A stretch of 64,000 nt of DNA from Aquabacterium sp. A7-Y (GCF_026153205.1 NZ_JAPFBW010000022.1:62001-126000), one strand, 5' to 3'. Positions 46,125 to 60,411 are shown, numbered from the stretch's first letter. The notes: generated by a model from the letters alone, not told the origin. A program made the numbers and translations.

Positions 46125-47618
46125 CTATTCCAGCGTGGTCTGCCGCACGGCATGCTCCCAGCGTTGCATCAAGTCCGCTGCGCGCGAGCGCGGCATCGTC
46201 GGCAGGAAACGCCGCTCGACCTGCCATTGCGCCGACAGCTCGTCCAGGCCCTTGTAGATGCCGCAGCTCAGGCCCGCGAGGTAGGCCGCACCCAGGGCGG
46301 TGGTCTCGATCACCTTGGGCCGAACCACCGGCACGCCCAGCAGGTCGGCCTGGAACTGCATCAGGAGGTTGTTGACGCAGGCGCCGCCGTCGACGCGCAG
46401 CTCGGCCACCGGCGTGCCGCCGGCAGCCTGTGCATCGCGGCTCATGGCCTGCAGCAGCGCGGCACTCTGGAAGGCGATGGACTCCAGCGCCGCGCGCGCG
46501 ATGTGCGCCACCGTGCTGCCGCGCGTGAGCCCGACGATGGCGCCGCTGGACTTGGGCTTCCAGTAGGGCGCGCCCAGGCCGGTGAAGGCGGGCACGAACA
46601 TCACGCCGCCCGAGTCGGGCACCGACTCGGCCAGGCCCTGTACCTCACCGGAGCCCTTGATGGCGCGCAAGCCGTCGCGCAGCCACTGCACCACGGCGCC
46701 GCCGATGAAGACGCTGCCTTCCTGCGCGTATTCCGGCTGGCCGGTGCACTGCGCCGCCGAGGTGGTGATGAGGCCGTTGGTGGACAGCTCGCCGCGCTCG
46801 CCAGTGTGCATGAGCATGAAGCAGCCGGTGCCGTAGGTGTTCTTGGCGAGGCCGGCGCGGAAGCAGGCCTGGCCGAACAGCGCACTCTGCTGGTCGCCGG
46901 CGATGCCGCCGATCTTCAGTGCATGGCCCAGCAGGGCCGCGTCGGTCTCGCCGTAGATGTGCGAGGAAGGGTGCACCTCGGGCAGCAGCGAACGCGGGAT
47001 GCGCAGCGCCGCCAGCAGCTCCTCGTCCCACTCGTTGCGGTGGATGTTGAAGAGCATGGAGCGCGACGCGTTGGTGACGTCGGTGACGTGCAGGCGCCCG
47101 CCGGTGAGCTGCCAGACCAGCCAGGAATCGACCGTGCCGAAGGCCAGCTCACCGCGCTCGGCAGCGTGGCGCACGCCGGGCACGTTGTCGAGGATCCACT
47201 GGATCTTGGTGCCCGAGAAGTAGGCGTCGATCACCAGGCCGGTCTTCTCGCGCACCAGCGGTTCCAGGCCTTCCTCGCGCAGCCGCGTGCAGGCCGGCTC
47301 GGCACGCCGGTCCTGCCAGACGATGGCGTTGTAGACCGGCTCGCCGGTCTGGCGGTTCCAGACCAGCGTGGTCTCGCGCTGGTTGGTGATGCCCAGCGCT
47401 GCCATCTCGCGGGCCTGCAGGCCGGCCTTGGCGAGCACTTCGCGCGCGGTCGCGAGCTGGCTGCTCCAGATCTCGCGCGGGTCGTGTTCGACCCAGCCGG
47501 GCTGGGGGAAGATCTGGCGGAACTCGCGCTGCGCCATCGCAACGATGTTGCCTTCGGCGTCGAAGACGATGCTGCGGGAACTGGAGGTGCCCTGGTCGAG
47601 GGCGAGCAAATAGGTCAT
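46125..47618 (-). CDS. glpK: Glycerol kinase
   Basis: 497 residues, standard length. It phosphorylates glycerol with ATP to sn-glycerol-3-phosphate in the cytoplasm. FGGY-family marks: [13 protein letters not shown] at the N-terminus, [43 protein letters not shown] and [15 protein letters not shown]. It lies 19 bp after glpR on the same strand and heads the pathway fed by the transporter encoded rightward. Confidence 0.96.
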   Translation of the reverse strand: MTYLLALDQGTSSSRSIVFDAEGNIVAMAQREFRQIFPQPGWVEHDPREIWSSQLATAREVLAKAGLQAREMAALGITNQRETTLVWNRQTGEPVYNAIVWQDRRAEPACTRLREEGLEPLVREKTGLVIDAYFSGTKIQWILDNVPGVRHAAERGELAFGTVDSWLVWQLTGGRLHVTDVTNASRSMLFNIHRNEWDEELLAALRIPRSLLPEVHPSSHIYGETDAALLGHALKIGGIAGDQQSALFGQACFRAGLAKNTYGTGCFMLMHTGERGELSTNGLITTSAAQCTGQPEYAQEGSVFIGGAVVQWLRDGLRAIKGSGEVQGLAESVPDSGGVMFVPAFTGLGAPYWKPKSSGAIVGLTRGSTVAHIARAALESIAFQSAALLQAMSRDAQAAGGTPVAELRVDGGACVNNLLMQFQADLLGVPVVRPKVIETTALGAAYLAGLSCGIYKGLDELSAQWQVERRFLPTMPRSRAADLMQRWEHAVRQTTLE

Positions 47619-47637
47619 GGGGGCTCCCTGTGTCTGG

Positions 47638-48402
47638 TCAGGCCGCCACTTCGCACTGCACCCCGGCCTCGCTCAAGAGGCGGGGGTACGGCTCCGGCGG
47701 CGCGGCGTCGGTGAACAGCATGTCCAGCTCGCTCATGTGGCCCAGCTGCACCATCGCGGGACGGTTGAACTTGCTGTGGTCGGTGGCGAGCCACACCTCG
47801 CGCGAGTGCTCGATGATGGCCCGCGACACCTTCACCTCGCGGTAGTCGAAGTCGCGCAGGCTGCCGTCGGGCTCGATGCCCGAGATGCCGATCAGGCCGA
47901 TGTCGACCTTGAACTGGCGGATGAAGTCGACCGTGGCCTCGCCGACGATGCCGCGGTCGCGCGAGCGCACCACACCGCCGGCCACGATCACCTCGCAGTC
48001 GGGGTTGTCGCTCAGGATGGCCGCGACATTGAGGTTGTTGGTGATCACTCGCAGTCCGCGGTGGCGCATCAGCTCGTGCGCGACCGCCTCGGTGGTGGTG
48101 CCGATGTTGAGGATCAGCGAGCAGCCGTCCGGCACCGACTTCGCGACCGCGCGGGCGATGCGCTGCTTGGCGTCGGCGTTGAGGTTCTGGCGCTGCCGGT
48201 AGGCGATGTTCTCGACCGTCGAGCTGGGCACCCGCACGCCGCCGTGGAAGCGCGCCAGCAATCCGGCCTCGGCGAGCATCTTCACGTCGCGCCGCACCGT
48301 CTGCAAGGTCACCCCGAAACGCTCCGCCAGCGCCTCCACCGACAAGGCGCCGTTGGCGCGCACTTCTTCCAGGAGCTGGGCTTGGCGGGGATTGGGCGTC
48401 AT
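47638..48402 (-). CDS. glpR: DeoR-family repressor of glycerol regulon
   Basis: 254 residues from ATG at 48402. DeoR helix-turn-helix ([22 protein letters not shown]) and sugar-phosphate sensor domain with [16 protein letters not shown] and [12 protein letters not shown]. GlpR is released from DNA by glycerol-3-phosphate or glycerol. It is divergent from glpD, and the spacer holds repeated AAAACGAA/TTTTCG boxes that fit a DeoR-type operator array. It leads the leftward unit with glpK. Confidence 0.92.
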   Translation of the reverse strand: MTPNPRQAQLLEEVRANGALSVEALAERFGVTLQTVRRDVKMLAEAGLLARFHGGVRVPSSTVENIAYRQRQNLNADAKQRIARAVAKSVPDGCSLILNIGTTTEAVAHELMRHRGLRVITNNLNVAAILSDNPDCEVIVAGGVVRSRDRGIVGEATVDFIRQFKVDIGLIGISGIEPDGSLRDFDYREVKVSRAIIEHSREVWLATDHSKFNRPAMVQLGHMSELDMLFTDAAPPEPYPRLLSEAGVQCEVAA

Positions 48403-48445
48403 GGTGATGCGCGGGTCTTGTAAAAAGAAGAGGGCGGGACTGCGC

Positions 48446-48577
48446 GAATTTTCGTGTTCGACGCCGCGAACCTTAAGCGAAGCGATCCGAAAACGAATTA
48501 GGGTAAGCGATGCATTGCTTTCTTTTCGCTTGTTGGGTAAAACGAAAAAAGAAGGACGCAAACGAACAAAACCGAAC
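48446..48577. promoter_or_regulatory. Repeated AAAACGAA/TTTTCG operator array of the glp regulon
   Basis: The glpR-glpD spacer, markedly AT-richer than its surroundings, holds TTTTCG near 48449, AAAACGAA at 48490-48497, CTTTTCGCTT at 48522-48531, AAAACGAA at 48539-48546, AAACGAAC from 48560 and AAACCGAAC from 48568. The sites at 48539 and 48560 are 21 bases apart, two helical turns. E. coli GlpR sites also centre on TTCG/CGAA. This is probably the shared operator for both arms. Confidence 0.65.
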
Positions 48578-48661
48578 ACGGCGCGCCGACCCCTGGGAGG
48601 GGTGGCAGGAGCGCCGGGCCGGCCCGGCTGCGTCCCCCCTCGACATCAAAGGAGACACGAG

Positions 48662-50287
48662 GTGACCGAGCCTCTCCTGGCGCACCTTGACCGCCACACC
48701 GCCTCCGCCGGCCCTGCCGGCGGAGGCGCCTATGCCCGTGAGATCAGCTGCGACGTGCTGGTGGTGGGCGGTGGCATCAACGGCGCCGGCATCGCGCGTG
48801 ACCTGGCGGGCCGCGGCCTGCGTGTGGTGATGTGCGAAAAGGACGACCTGGCGCAGCACACGTCCTCGTGTTCCACCAAGCTGATCCACGGGGGCCTGCG
48901 CTACCTCGAGTACTACGAATTTTCGCTGGTGCGCAAGGCCTTGATCGAGCGCGAGGTGCTGCTCAGGAGCGCGCCGCACATCATGTGGCCGCTGCGTTTC
49001 GTGATGCCGCACGATCCCTCGATGCGCCCGGCCTGGATGCTGCGGGCCGGCCTGTTCCTCTACGACCACCTGGCCAAGCGCGAAGTGCTGCCCGCCTCGA
49101 CCGCGGTGGATCTGCGCCACCACGAGGCCGGCCAGCCGCTCAAGCCGGTCTACAGCAAGGCTTTTGTCTATTCGGACGGGTGGGTCGACGATGCGCGCCT
49201 GGTGGTGCTCAACGCGCTCGACGCGCAAAAGCGCGGCGCACGCATCTACACCCGCACCCGCTGCGTCGAGGCGCAGCGCAGCGCCTCCGGCTGGAAGACC
49301 CTGCTGCAAGGCCAGGACGGCGAGACCCTGACGGTCTCGGCGCGCGCCCTGGTCAACGCCGCCGGCCCCTGGGCCGGGCAGTTCCTGCGCGAGCATGCGC
49401 ACCAGCGCGACACCAAGGGCCTGCGCCTGGTCAAGGGCAGCCACATCGTGGTGAAGAAGATGTTCGACCATCCGATGGCCTACATCTTCCAGAACCCCGA
49501 CAAGCGCATCATCTTCGCGATCCCCTACGAGGGCGACTACACCCTGATCGGCACCACCGACGTGGAGCACAAGGGCGCCATCGGCGAGGCGCGCATCGAC
49601 GCGACCGAGATCACCTATCTCTGCGAACAGGCCAGCCGCTACTTCGCGCAAGCGGTGACGCCGGCCGATGTGGTCTGGAGCTACGCCGGCGTGCGCCCGC
49701 TGCTCGACGATGCCTCGGGCGACCCCTCGGCCGTGACGCGCGACTACCTGCTCGAACTCGACACCGCCGAGGCCCCGCTGCTGTCGGTCTGGGGCGGCAA
49801 GATCACCACCTTCCGCAAGCTCGCCGAGGAGGCTGCCGACGTGCTGTGCCCGGCGCTGCGGCATGCGGCGCCGGCCTGGACGTCGGGACAGTTCCTGCCC
49901 GGCGGCGACCTGAGCGGCTACATCGGCGCGCCACAGCGCCCCGACACCGACTTCGAGCGCTTCGACCAGGCGCTGGCCGACCGCCACCCCTGGCTGCCGC
50001 CGGCTCTGCGCCGGCGCCTGGCGCGCAACTACGGCAGCCGCGTCGAGATCCTGCTGGGCCGGGCCGCCAGCCTGGAGGACCTGGGCGAGGAGATCGCGCC
50101 CAACCTGCGCACCGCCGAGCTGAGCTACCTGTGCAACCACGAGTGGGCCACCTGCGCTGCCGACGTGCTGTGGCGCCGCACCAAGCTCGGGCTGCACCTG
50201 ACGCCCGAGCAGCGCCACGCGGTGGCGATGTGGTTCGAGCGCGGCTCGGCGTCGACCGAACCCGCCACGCTGGCGTCCACCCGCTGA
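48662..50287 (+). CDS. glpD: Aerobic glycerol-3-phosphate dehydrogenase
   Basis: 541 residues from GTG at 48662, with AAAGGAGA 6 bases upstream. Membrane-bound flavoprotein that oxidises glycerol-3-phosphate to dihydroxyacetone phosphate and passes electrons to quinone. The FAD site GGGINGAGIARDLAGRGL is at about residues 37-54, and STKLIHGGLRYLEYYEF and GGKITTFRKLAEEA follow. The first 30 residues are a non-conserved extension. The in-frame region upstream of the GTG runs back across glpR and is not coding. First gene of the rightward glp operon. Confidence 0.95.
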   Translation: MTEPLLAHLDRHTASAGPAGGGAYAREISCDVLVVGGGINGAGIARDLAGRGLRVVMCEKDDLAQHTSSCSTKLIHGGLRYLEYYEFSLVRKALIEREVLLRSAPHIMWPLRFVMPHDPSMRPAWMLRAGLFLYDHLAKREVLPASTAVDLRHHEAGQPLKPVYSKAFVYSDGWVDDARLVVLNALDAQKRGARIYTRTRCVEAQRSASGWKTLLQGQDGETLTVSARALVNAAGPWAGQFLREHAHQRDTKGLRLVKGSHIVVKKMFDHPMAYIFQNPDKRIIFAIPYEGDYTLIGTTDVEHKGAIGEARIDATEITYLCEQASRYFAQAVTPADVVWSYAGVRPLLDDASGDPSAVTRDYLLELDTAEAPLLSVWGGKITTFRKLAEEAADVLCPALRHAAPAWTSGQFLPGGDLSGYIGAPQRPDTDFERFDQALADRHPWLPPALRRRLARNYGSRVEILLGRAASLEDLGEEIAPNLRTAELSYLCNHEWATCAADVLWRRTKLGLHLTPEQRHAVAMWFERGSASTEPATLASTR

Positions 50288-50317
50288 CGGAAGACAAGAG
50301 ATGAAGATGGAGAGAAC

Positions 50318-51406
<1,089 letters not shown>

Positions 51407-51407
51407 C

Positions 51408-52501
<1,094 letters not shown>

Positions 52502-52505
<4 letters not shown>

Positions 52506-52536
52506 GCGCCGAGCGCCCCGCGACGGAGACGACCCT

Positions 52537-52540
<4 letters not shown>
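52502..52540 (+). other. 12-codon coupling mini-ORF between glpT and glpP
   Basis: ATG at 52502 overlaps the glpT stop as ATGA, and the 12 codons (MSAERPATETTL) end in a TGA that overlaps the glpP start as ATGA. Ribosomes ending glpT could reinitiate, read this frame and hand over to glpP. A GGAG at 52524-52529 inside it may also serve glpP. A peptide product is not expected to matter. Confidence 0.45.
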
Positions 52541-53413
<873 letters not shown>

Positions 53414-53421
<8 letters not shown>

Positions 53422-54226
53422 GAAGCGCTTCCAGAAGAGGACCCTGTTCCTCTTCGCCTACCTGCTGTTCGCGATCCTGCCCATCTACTGGATGGTGAAC
53501 ATGTCGTTCAAGACCAACACCGAGATCCTGGGCGGGTTCTCGCTGTGGCCGAGCGAGTTCACGTTCGCGAACTACCGGACCATCCTGACCGACCCGTCCT
53601 GGTACGATGGCTACATCAACTCGCTGATCTATGTGGCGATCAACACGGTGATCTCGATCACCGTCGCGCTGCCGGCCGCCTATGCCTTCTCGCGCTACCG
53701 CTTCCTGGGTGACCACCAGGTGTTCTTCTGGCTGCTGACCAACCGCATGACGCCGCCCGCGGTGTTCCTGCTGCCCTTCTTCCAGCTGTACACGACCTTG
53801 AACCTGATGGACACCCACCTCGCCGTGGCGCTGGCCCACCTGGTGTTCAACGTGCCGCTGGCGGTGTGGATCCTGGAGGGCTTCATGAGCGGCATCCCTC
53901 GCGAGATCGACGAGACGGCCTACATCGACGGCTATTCCTTCCCGGCCTTCTTCTTCAAGATCTTCCTGCCGCTGATCAAGGCGGGCGTCGGGGTCGCGGC
54001 CTTCTTCTGCTTCATGTTCAGCTGGGTGGAGCTGCTGCTGGCCCGCACGCTGACCAGCGTGAACGCCAAGCCCATCGTCGCGACGATGACGCGCACGGTG
54101 TCGGCCTCGGGCATGGACTGGGCGCTGCTGGCCGCGGCCGGTGTGCTGACCATCGTGCCCGGCGCGATCGTGATCTGGTTCGTGCGTCACTACATCGCGA
54201 AGGGCTTCGCGATGGGTCGCGTCTGA
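53414..54226 (+). CDS. glpQ: Glycerol ABC transporter permease
   Basis: 270 residues from ATG at 53414, with GGAGGG five bases upstream. Six membrane segments of the MalG-like type, with TLFLFAYLLFAILPIYWMVNMSFKT at the start and the EAA loop IPREIDETAYIDGYSFPAFFFKIFLP. It partners GlpP. The name follows the rhizobial operon and is not the periplasmic phosphodiesterase GlpQ of E. coli. A 31-bp gap leads to glpU. Confidence 0.92.
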
Positions 54227-54257
54227 TGTAGTGCGTAATCCACGAAGGAGCGTATAG

Positions 54258-54566
54258 ATGTTTGCCTGGATGGTGTGGACCTTGCCGGTCGCCGTATTCT
54301 TCAGCTGCATCGTGCTGATGCTGATCGGCATGACGGTGTGGGAACTGAAGTCGCCGACCGAGCCGCGCAAGGGATGGCTGCCGATGGAGACGACCCGGGG
54401 TGATCGCCTGTTCATCGGCCTGCTCACCGCGGCCTATGTGAACCTGGTGTGGGTCGGGCTGGGCGAGAAGATGGTGAGCTGGTTCTCGCTGGAGCAGGAG
54501 CCTAGCGTGTGGATCAGCTTTGTCCTCTCGATGGCCCTGCTGGCGTTGATCATGCGCAAGGGCTGA
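54258..54566 (+). CDS. glpU: Small membrane protein of glycerol transporter operon (DUF2160)
   Basis: 102 residues with three hydrophobic segments: WMVWTLPVAVFFSCIVLMLIG, LFIGLLTAAYVNLVWVGL and VWISFVLSMALLALIM. The DUF2160 stretch PRKGWLPMETTRGDRLFIGLL lies between the first two. The gene is found in the same place, between permease and binding protein genes, in the rhizobial glpSTPQUV operon, where its role is unknown. A subunit or assembly factor of the importer is the obvious guess. Confidence 0.88.
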   Translation: MFAWMVWTLPVAVFFSCIVLMLIGMTVWELKSPTEPRKGWLPMETTRGDRLFIGLLTAAYVNLVWVGLGEKMVSWFSLEQEPSVWISFVLSMALLALIMRKG

Positions 54567-54669
54567 AAGCCGCGGCGCGGCGAACATGAACAAGTTGGAA
54601 TTCGGGCCGGTGCTTCCCGCGGCCTGTGTTCTTGTAAGACCCGGGAAGCAGACCAATGAGGAGACCTAC

Positions 54670-56403
<1,734 letters not shown>

Positions 56404-56465
56404 GCGAGCGAAGCTTGCCTCCACGGCCTCGGGCACCGGGTGGACCCCGGGCCCGCGGTTCACGG

Positions 56466-56498
56466 ACGCCCGCGGGGTTTGCCCCCGCGGGCGTTTTT
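56466..56498 (+). terminator. Intrinsic terminator of glp operon
   Basis: ACGCCCGCGGGG (56466-56477) pairs perfectly with CCCCGCGGGCGT (56483-56494) around a 5-base loop, and T at 56494-56498 completes the signal. Twelve base pairs of nearly pure GC make this a very strong rightward terminator, 62 bp after glpV and just before the convergent AraC gene. Confidence 0.93.
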
Positions 56499-56514
56499 CA
56501 TGGTCTGTATCGCA

Positions 56515-57519
56515 TCAGCGTGACGGACGCAGCCGTCCGGGCGCAGTCCTGAGCACCTTGCTGGTGAGCCGGTGCAGGCCCGAGGGGTCGGTGTAGCCGA
56601 CCTGGGCCGCGACCTCGGCCAGCGGCAGACGGGTGGTCTCGATCAAATGCCGGGCGCGGCGCAGGCGTACCGCCTGGATCAGCACCAGCGGCGTCTGGCC
56701 GGTGGCGCGCTGCACGCGGCGCGCCAGGGTTCGCTCGGAGACATGCAGCTGCGCCGCGAGTTCGGCCAGGCCCGGCGCATCGGGCAGGCGGGCTTCGACG
56801 ATGGCCTCGATGCGGCCGACGATGCCGTCCTGCACCGCCAGCTGGCTCCACACGGCGTAGGTCGATTGCGAGGGGCGGCTGTCGAGCAGCAGGTAGCGCA
56901 TCACGCGCTCGGCCACGCGATGGCCCATGCAGCGTCCGAGCAACAGCAACATCAGGTCCATCTGGGCCATCGCGGCGCCAGCGCTGATCAGGCGCTCGTC
57001 TTCGACCACCATGCGCGTCGCGTCGACCCGGCACTGCGGATAGCGCGCCTGCAGCAGCCCCGCGATGGCCCAGTGGGTGGTGGCGGTGCGGCCATCCAGC
57101 AGGCCGGCCTCGCCCATCAGCAGCACCGAGGAGCAGGACGCGGCCAGCACCTGGCCGCGGGCATGGTGGGCCTGCATCAGTGCGGCGAGGCAACGGGCGT
57201 CGGGACGGCCGATGCGCTCGACCAGGTAGCCGTGCATGTCCGGGCGGCGGGCCCCGCGCGTGGGCTCGGGCGGAAGCAGCTGCAGCCCGGGCACGACGAG
57301 TACCGAGCGGCCCAGCCGCAGACGCGGCGACAGCGGCTCGGCGGCGAGCGACAGGCCGTGGCCCAGCGGCACGCTGGCGCTGCTGCCGACCACACGCCAG
57401 GACAGCTCGCGCTGGCCGGCCTGGGCGGCCATCCGGTTGGCCGCGGCCAAGGTGTCCAAGGTGATCGCGAGCGAGGCCGGGAGCACACCTTCGAGTGCGG
57501 CGATGGTCAGGTCGGGCAT
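56515..57519 (-). CDS. AraC-family regulator with DJ-1/PfpI-like domain (GlxA-like)
   Basis: 334 residues from ATG at 57519 (PDLTIAALEGVLPASLAITLDTL begins the domain, as in relatives). Residues 1-190 form a class I glutamine amidotransferase-like domain with VLAASCSSVLLMGEAGLLDGR, where Cys sits in the nucleophile-elbow position. The C-terminal 95 residues hold two helix-turn-helix units (LAAQLHVSERTLARRVQR, then LAEVAAQVGYTDPSGLHRL). Such regulators often respond to small nitrogen compounds. It is divergent from a cupin gene, its likely target. Confidence 0.88.
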   Translation of the reverse strand: MPDLTIAALEGVLPASLAITLDTLAAANRMAAQAGQRELSWRVVGSSASVPLGHGLSLAAEPLSPRLRLGRSVLVVPGLQLLPPEPTRGARRPDMHGYLVERIGRPDARCLAALMQAHHARGQVLAASCSSVLLMGEAGLLDGRTATTHWAIAGLLQARYPQCRVDATRMVVEDERLISAGAAMAQMDLMLLLLGRCMGHRVAERVMRYLLLDSRPSQSTYAVWSQLAVQDGIVGRIEAIVEARLPDAPGLAELAAQLHVSERTLARRVQRATGQTPLVLIQAVRLRRARHLIETTRLPLAEVAAQVGYTDPSGLHRLTSKVLRTAPGRLRPSR

Positions 57520-57629
57520 GGCAGGAAAGGCAATGAAGTGGTCGATCCAGACAATAGCCGAGATCAGCCCGGACTGCTGGAATGCGAAGCCGAGGGCTTG
57601 CATGGTGCAGCCCGCAACCGGAGAGTCGC

Positions 57630-58094
57630 ATGTCCTTCGTCCAGCATGCCCAGCGTTTCAGCGTCGCCAGCGTCGGCGGATTCGAGGCGCTGCTGCAGCA
57701 CCGCTACACCCACCCGGCCATCGGCCGTCCCACGCCGGGTAAGCTGTTCCTGCGCGAGGCGATGCGCCTGACCGGGCTCGAGATCTCGCTGAACCGGCTG
57801 CCGGCGCGCGCCGCGGTGCCCTTCATGCACAGCCACCGGGTCAACGAAGAGGTTTACATCGTGATCGCCGGCGAAGGCGAGTTCCAGGTCGACGACGAGA
57901 TCTTCCGCGTGCGGGCCGGCACCGTCGTGCGGGTCGACCCGGCGGCGGCGCGCGCCTGGCGCACCACCGGCAGCGAGCCGCTCGACTACATCGTCATCCA
58001 GGCGCCGGCCGGGGGCTATGCCGGTGCCGGTGCGATCGATGACGGTGTGATGGTGGACCGCCGGCCGGCCTGGGCCGCCGGCGTGCCGGCTTGA
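57630..58094 (+). CDS. Cupin-domain protein
   Basis: 154 residues from ATG at 57630. The single cupin barrel shows PFMHSHRVNEEVYIVIAGEGEFQVDDEIFRV, with both His, and Glu of motif 1. Motif 2 (GTVVRVDPAAARAWRTTG) lacks the usual His, so metal binding may be incomplete. The gene is divergent from the AraC-type regulator, 110 bp apart, suggesting it is regulated by it. Function is unknown. Confidence 0.8.
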   Translation: MSFVQHAQRFSVASVGGFEALLQHRYTHPAIGRPTPGKLFLREAMRLTGLEISLNRLPARAAVPFMHSHRVNEEVYIVIAGEGEFQVDDEIFRVRAGTVVRVDPAAARAWRTTGSEPLDYIVIQAPAGGYAGAGAIDDGVMVDRRPAWAAGVPA

Positions 58095-58234
58095 CCGGCA
58101 TGCGCCGGCATGAGTGCATAGCCGGCCTGCATAGACCTCGGGGCGGGAGGGGATGTGGGCCCGCGTCGCAGAATGACCGGACGCGGCCTCGGCGCCGTCG
58201 TTTTCTGTTCGGTTTTTTCATGACGGGAGACGCC

Positions 58235-58480
58235 ATGGACAAGAAGCTACACCTGCTGGAGACCTTCACTGCCGTGGGCAGCGACGGCACCCGCTACAAG
58301 GTGCTCGGCTATGAGCACCTCGCGCGCGATCCCAGCCTGGGCGACACCCAGGACCGCTGGGAGCCCACCGGGATGGCGGAGTACAAGCTGGCCTCGGGCG
58401 AGCATGTCGACCTGCTGCCCGACGGTGCCTTGCTCGTGCCGTCCACCGGCCTCAGGCTGGAGCGCCGGCCGGGGGCCTGA
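58235..58480 (+). CDS. Small conserved hypothetical protein
   Basis: 81 residues from ATG at 58235 with GGGAG upstream. Soluble, no signal peptide. The sequence runs LHLLETFTAVGSDGTRYKVLG, then EYKLASGEHVDLLPDGALLV and LRLERR, a pattern of short beta strands like those of small single-domain proteins found in Burkholderiales. No function is known to me. An in-frame ATG five codons upstream is the alternative start. Confidence 0.65.
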   Translation: MDKKLHLLETFTAVGSDGTRYKVLGYEHLARDPSLGDTQDRWEPTGMAEYKLASGEHVDLLPDGALLVPSTGLRLERRPGA

Positions 58481-58483
58481 GCC

Positions 58484-58510
58484 GGCGAAGCCGCCGCGGG
58501 CGGCCTCGCC
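58484..58510. terminator. Hairpin between convergent genes
   Basis: GGCGAAGCCGCC (58484-58495) pairs with GGCGGCCTCGCC (58499-58510) with one mismatch around a 3-base loop. It lies in the 35-bp gap between converging genes and could stop transcription both ways. Only a short T run (GCGTTTC) follows on the plus strand. Confidence 0.5.
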
Positions 58511-58515
58511 GCGTT

Positions 58516-59211
58516 TCAGTCGGCCAGCTCGCCCCGGCCCAGCGCCTCCAGCAGGGCCCGCGCGGCCGGCTCCGACGAGGCCGGGTTCTGGCCCGTGATG
58601 AGCAGTCCGTCGATGACGACATGCGGCTGCCAGTCGGGCGCCTGGCTGTAGTTGCCGCCCAGGCGGCGCAACTCGTCCTCGACCAGGAAGGGCACGACCT
58701 TCGTCAGGCCGGCGGCCTCTTCCTCGCTGTTCGTGAAGCCGGTCACCGCCTTGCCCTGCACCAGCGGCGCGCCACCGGGCGTGCGAGCCCGGCGCAGCAC
58801 GGCCGGGCCGTGGCAGACGGCCGCCACCGGCCGGCCTGCGGCGTAGAGTGTCTCGATCGCGGCGATCGAGGCCGGGTCCTCGGCCAGGTCCCACAGCGGG
58901 CCGTGTCCGCCGGGGTAGAAGACCGCGTCGTACTCCTGCACCGGCACGCTGGCCAGCGCCATCGTGTTTGCCAGTGCCCGCTGCGCGTCGTCGTCCCCGC
59001 GGAAGCGCCGGGTCGCCTCGGTCTGGGCGTCCGGGGCGTCGCTCTTGGGGTCCAGCGGCGGTTGCCCGCCCCGCGGCGAAGCCAGCGTGATGGCGGCCCC
59101 CGCGTCCTTGAAGACATAGTAGGGCGCCGCGAACTCTTCGAGCCAGAAGCCGGTCGGCTTGCCGCTGTCGCCGAGCCGGTCGTGGGAGGTCAGGACCATC
59201 AGGATCTTCAT
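58516..59211 (-). CDS. DJ-1/PfpI-family protein (type 1 glutamine amidotransferase-like)
   Basis: 231 residues from ATG at 59211. The nucleophile elbow reads AAVCHGPAVL with Cys preceding His, as in Hsp31/DJ-1 proteins, and FYPGGHGPLWDL carries the partner Glu/His region. Members remove glycation or methylglyoxal adducts or act as chaperones. The tail DGLLITGQNPASSEPAARAL is typical of the Hsp31-type subgroup. No signal peptide. It converges with the small hypothetical gene. Confidence 0.88.
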   Translation of the reverse strand: MKILMVLTSHDRLGDSGKPTGFWLEEFAAPYYVFKDAGAAITLASPRGGQPPLDPKSDAPDAQTEATRRFRGDDDAQRALANTMALASVPVQEYDAVFYPGGHGPLWDLAEDPASIAAIETLYAAGRPVAAVCHGPAVLRRARTPGGAPLVQGKAVTGFTNSEEEAAGLTKVVPFLVEDELRRLGGNYSQAPDWQPHVVIDGLLITGQNPASSEPAARALLEALGRGELAD

Positions 59212-59363
59212 GCCTTGCCTTTCTGTCTGTCCGTCATGCGGGGCGGTCGCCGGTCGACCAGGGGGAGTCACCCGCGCCGGTCCACCTTAGCGGAGACTGC
59301 CCCGCGCACCGTAGCAAATGGCAGAGGCCCTGCCTGTCCCAGGGGAGCGCGGCACGGGCCGTT

Positions 59364-59933
59364 TCAGCGAAAGGGGCGGCTCAGGAAACGCGAGCCCGCT
59401 GCGCCGAACCGCCAGGGCACGTCGACTGCCTTCGAAATGCCGATGCGGGGCCCGGCGACCACCGGGAGCGTTTCGGTGGGCAGCACCAGCGAAAAGGGCG
59501 GCATCTCCAGCGACCGACCGTCGAGGGCGCGGCTCACACCCAGCGCCTGGCACAGCCGGCCGGGGCCCGCGCACAGCAGGCGGGCATCTTCCAGTCCGCG
59601 GCGCCGGCGCATCAGATCGAGCCCGGCGGTCGGCTCGAGCGCGCGGATCAACACGCCGGCGCCGTGGCCCGCCTCGCGGCAGACGAAGTTCAGGCACCAG
59701 TGGATGCCGTAGGAGCGGTAGACATAGGCATGCGCCGGCGGTCCGAACATCGAGGCGTTGCGCTCGGTCCGGCCGCCGAAGGTGTGCGAAGCCGGGTCCT
59801 CGCCGTCATAGGCCTCGGTCTCGACGATACGCCCGCCGATGCCGTCGACCAGCAGGGTCGCGCCGATCAGGGCGCGCGCGACGGCGGGGGAGGGGGCGGA
59901 GAAGACATCGTGCAGGCGAGGTGCAAGGCTCAT
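59364..59933 (-). CDS. DNA-3-methyladenine glycosylase (Mpg/AAG type)
   Basis: 189 residues. The AAG fold is recognised by IVETEAYDGEDPASHTFGG, with the catalytic Glu, YVYRSYGIHWCLNFV and LCAGPGRLCQALGV. It excises alkylated purines from DNA, leaving an abasic site. Length agrees with bacterial members. It stands alone, divergent from the small gene at 59992. The start MSLAPRLHDVFSAPSPAVARALIG fits relatives. Confidence 0.93.
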   Translation of the reverse strand: MSLAPRLHDVFSAPSPAVARALIGATLLVDGIGGRIVETEAYDGEDPASHTFGGRTERNASMFGPPAHAYVYRSYGIHWCLNFVCREAGHGAGVLIRALEPTAGLDLMRRRRGLEDARLLCAGPGRLCQALGVSRALDGRSLEMPPFSLVLPTETLPVVAGPRIGISKAVDVPWRFGAAGSRFLSRPFR

Positions 59934-59991
59934 CGGGCGAGCTTAACGTCCCCGTGCGCAAGACCGCTTCGGCTTGCGGTACAACCTGCAC

Positions 59992-60312
59992 ATGTCAGAT
60001 GAATACCAGATCGAGATCCCGCCCTCCTTCTACGCGCTCTACAGCGATGCCCGGCGGCGGCTCACCGAACCCCTCGCGGTGGTGCGCGCGCGCTATGAGA
60101 TCTGCGAGGACCTCGCCCACCACCTGGTGGAGCATGGCAAGACCCTGCTGTTCAGCGTGCACATCAACGAGGACGAGGTGCTGCGCCGCATTTACCTCGG
60201 GCTGCAGAGGCCCGAGTCCGGCGTCTCGGCGCCCGAGGCCGTGTGGATCATCCGCCGTCTCGCCGAGCTGCTGGGTTGGGAGGCGCCGCACTTCGACGAC
60301 GGCGCGGGCTGA
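59992..60312 (+). CDS. Conserved hypothetical protein of Burkholderiales
   Basis: 106 residues from ATG at 59992. It is mostly helical: PPSFYALYSDARRRLTEP, RYEICEDLAHHLVEHGK, then HINEDEVLRRIYLGL and APEAVWIIRRLAELLGW. From memory, similar proteins in this order carry the unsupported label 'ATPase with chaperone activity', but no nucleotide-binding motif is present. Function unknown. A TTG six codons upstream is the alternative start. Confidence 0.7.
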   Translation: MSDEYQIEIPPSFYALYSDARRRLTEPLAVVRARYEICEDLAHHLVEHGKTLLFSVHINEDEVLRRIYLGLQRPESGVSAPEAVWIIRRLAELLGWEAPHFDDGAG

Positions 60313-60411
60313 GCGCCGGCACGGGAACGGCGCTTGCACCGCCTGCTCCGCGAGACCTGAAGCCACCCTCCGAGCCCGGCGGGGCGGGTCGCCCCATCGA
60401 TGGAGAACCCT

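Noticed and set aside
48206-48661. N-terminal extension of GlpD reaching back into glpR
   Set aside because: It would overlap the repressor gene and operators, and the GTG at 48662 has a strong ribosome site directly before the conserved domain.
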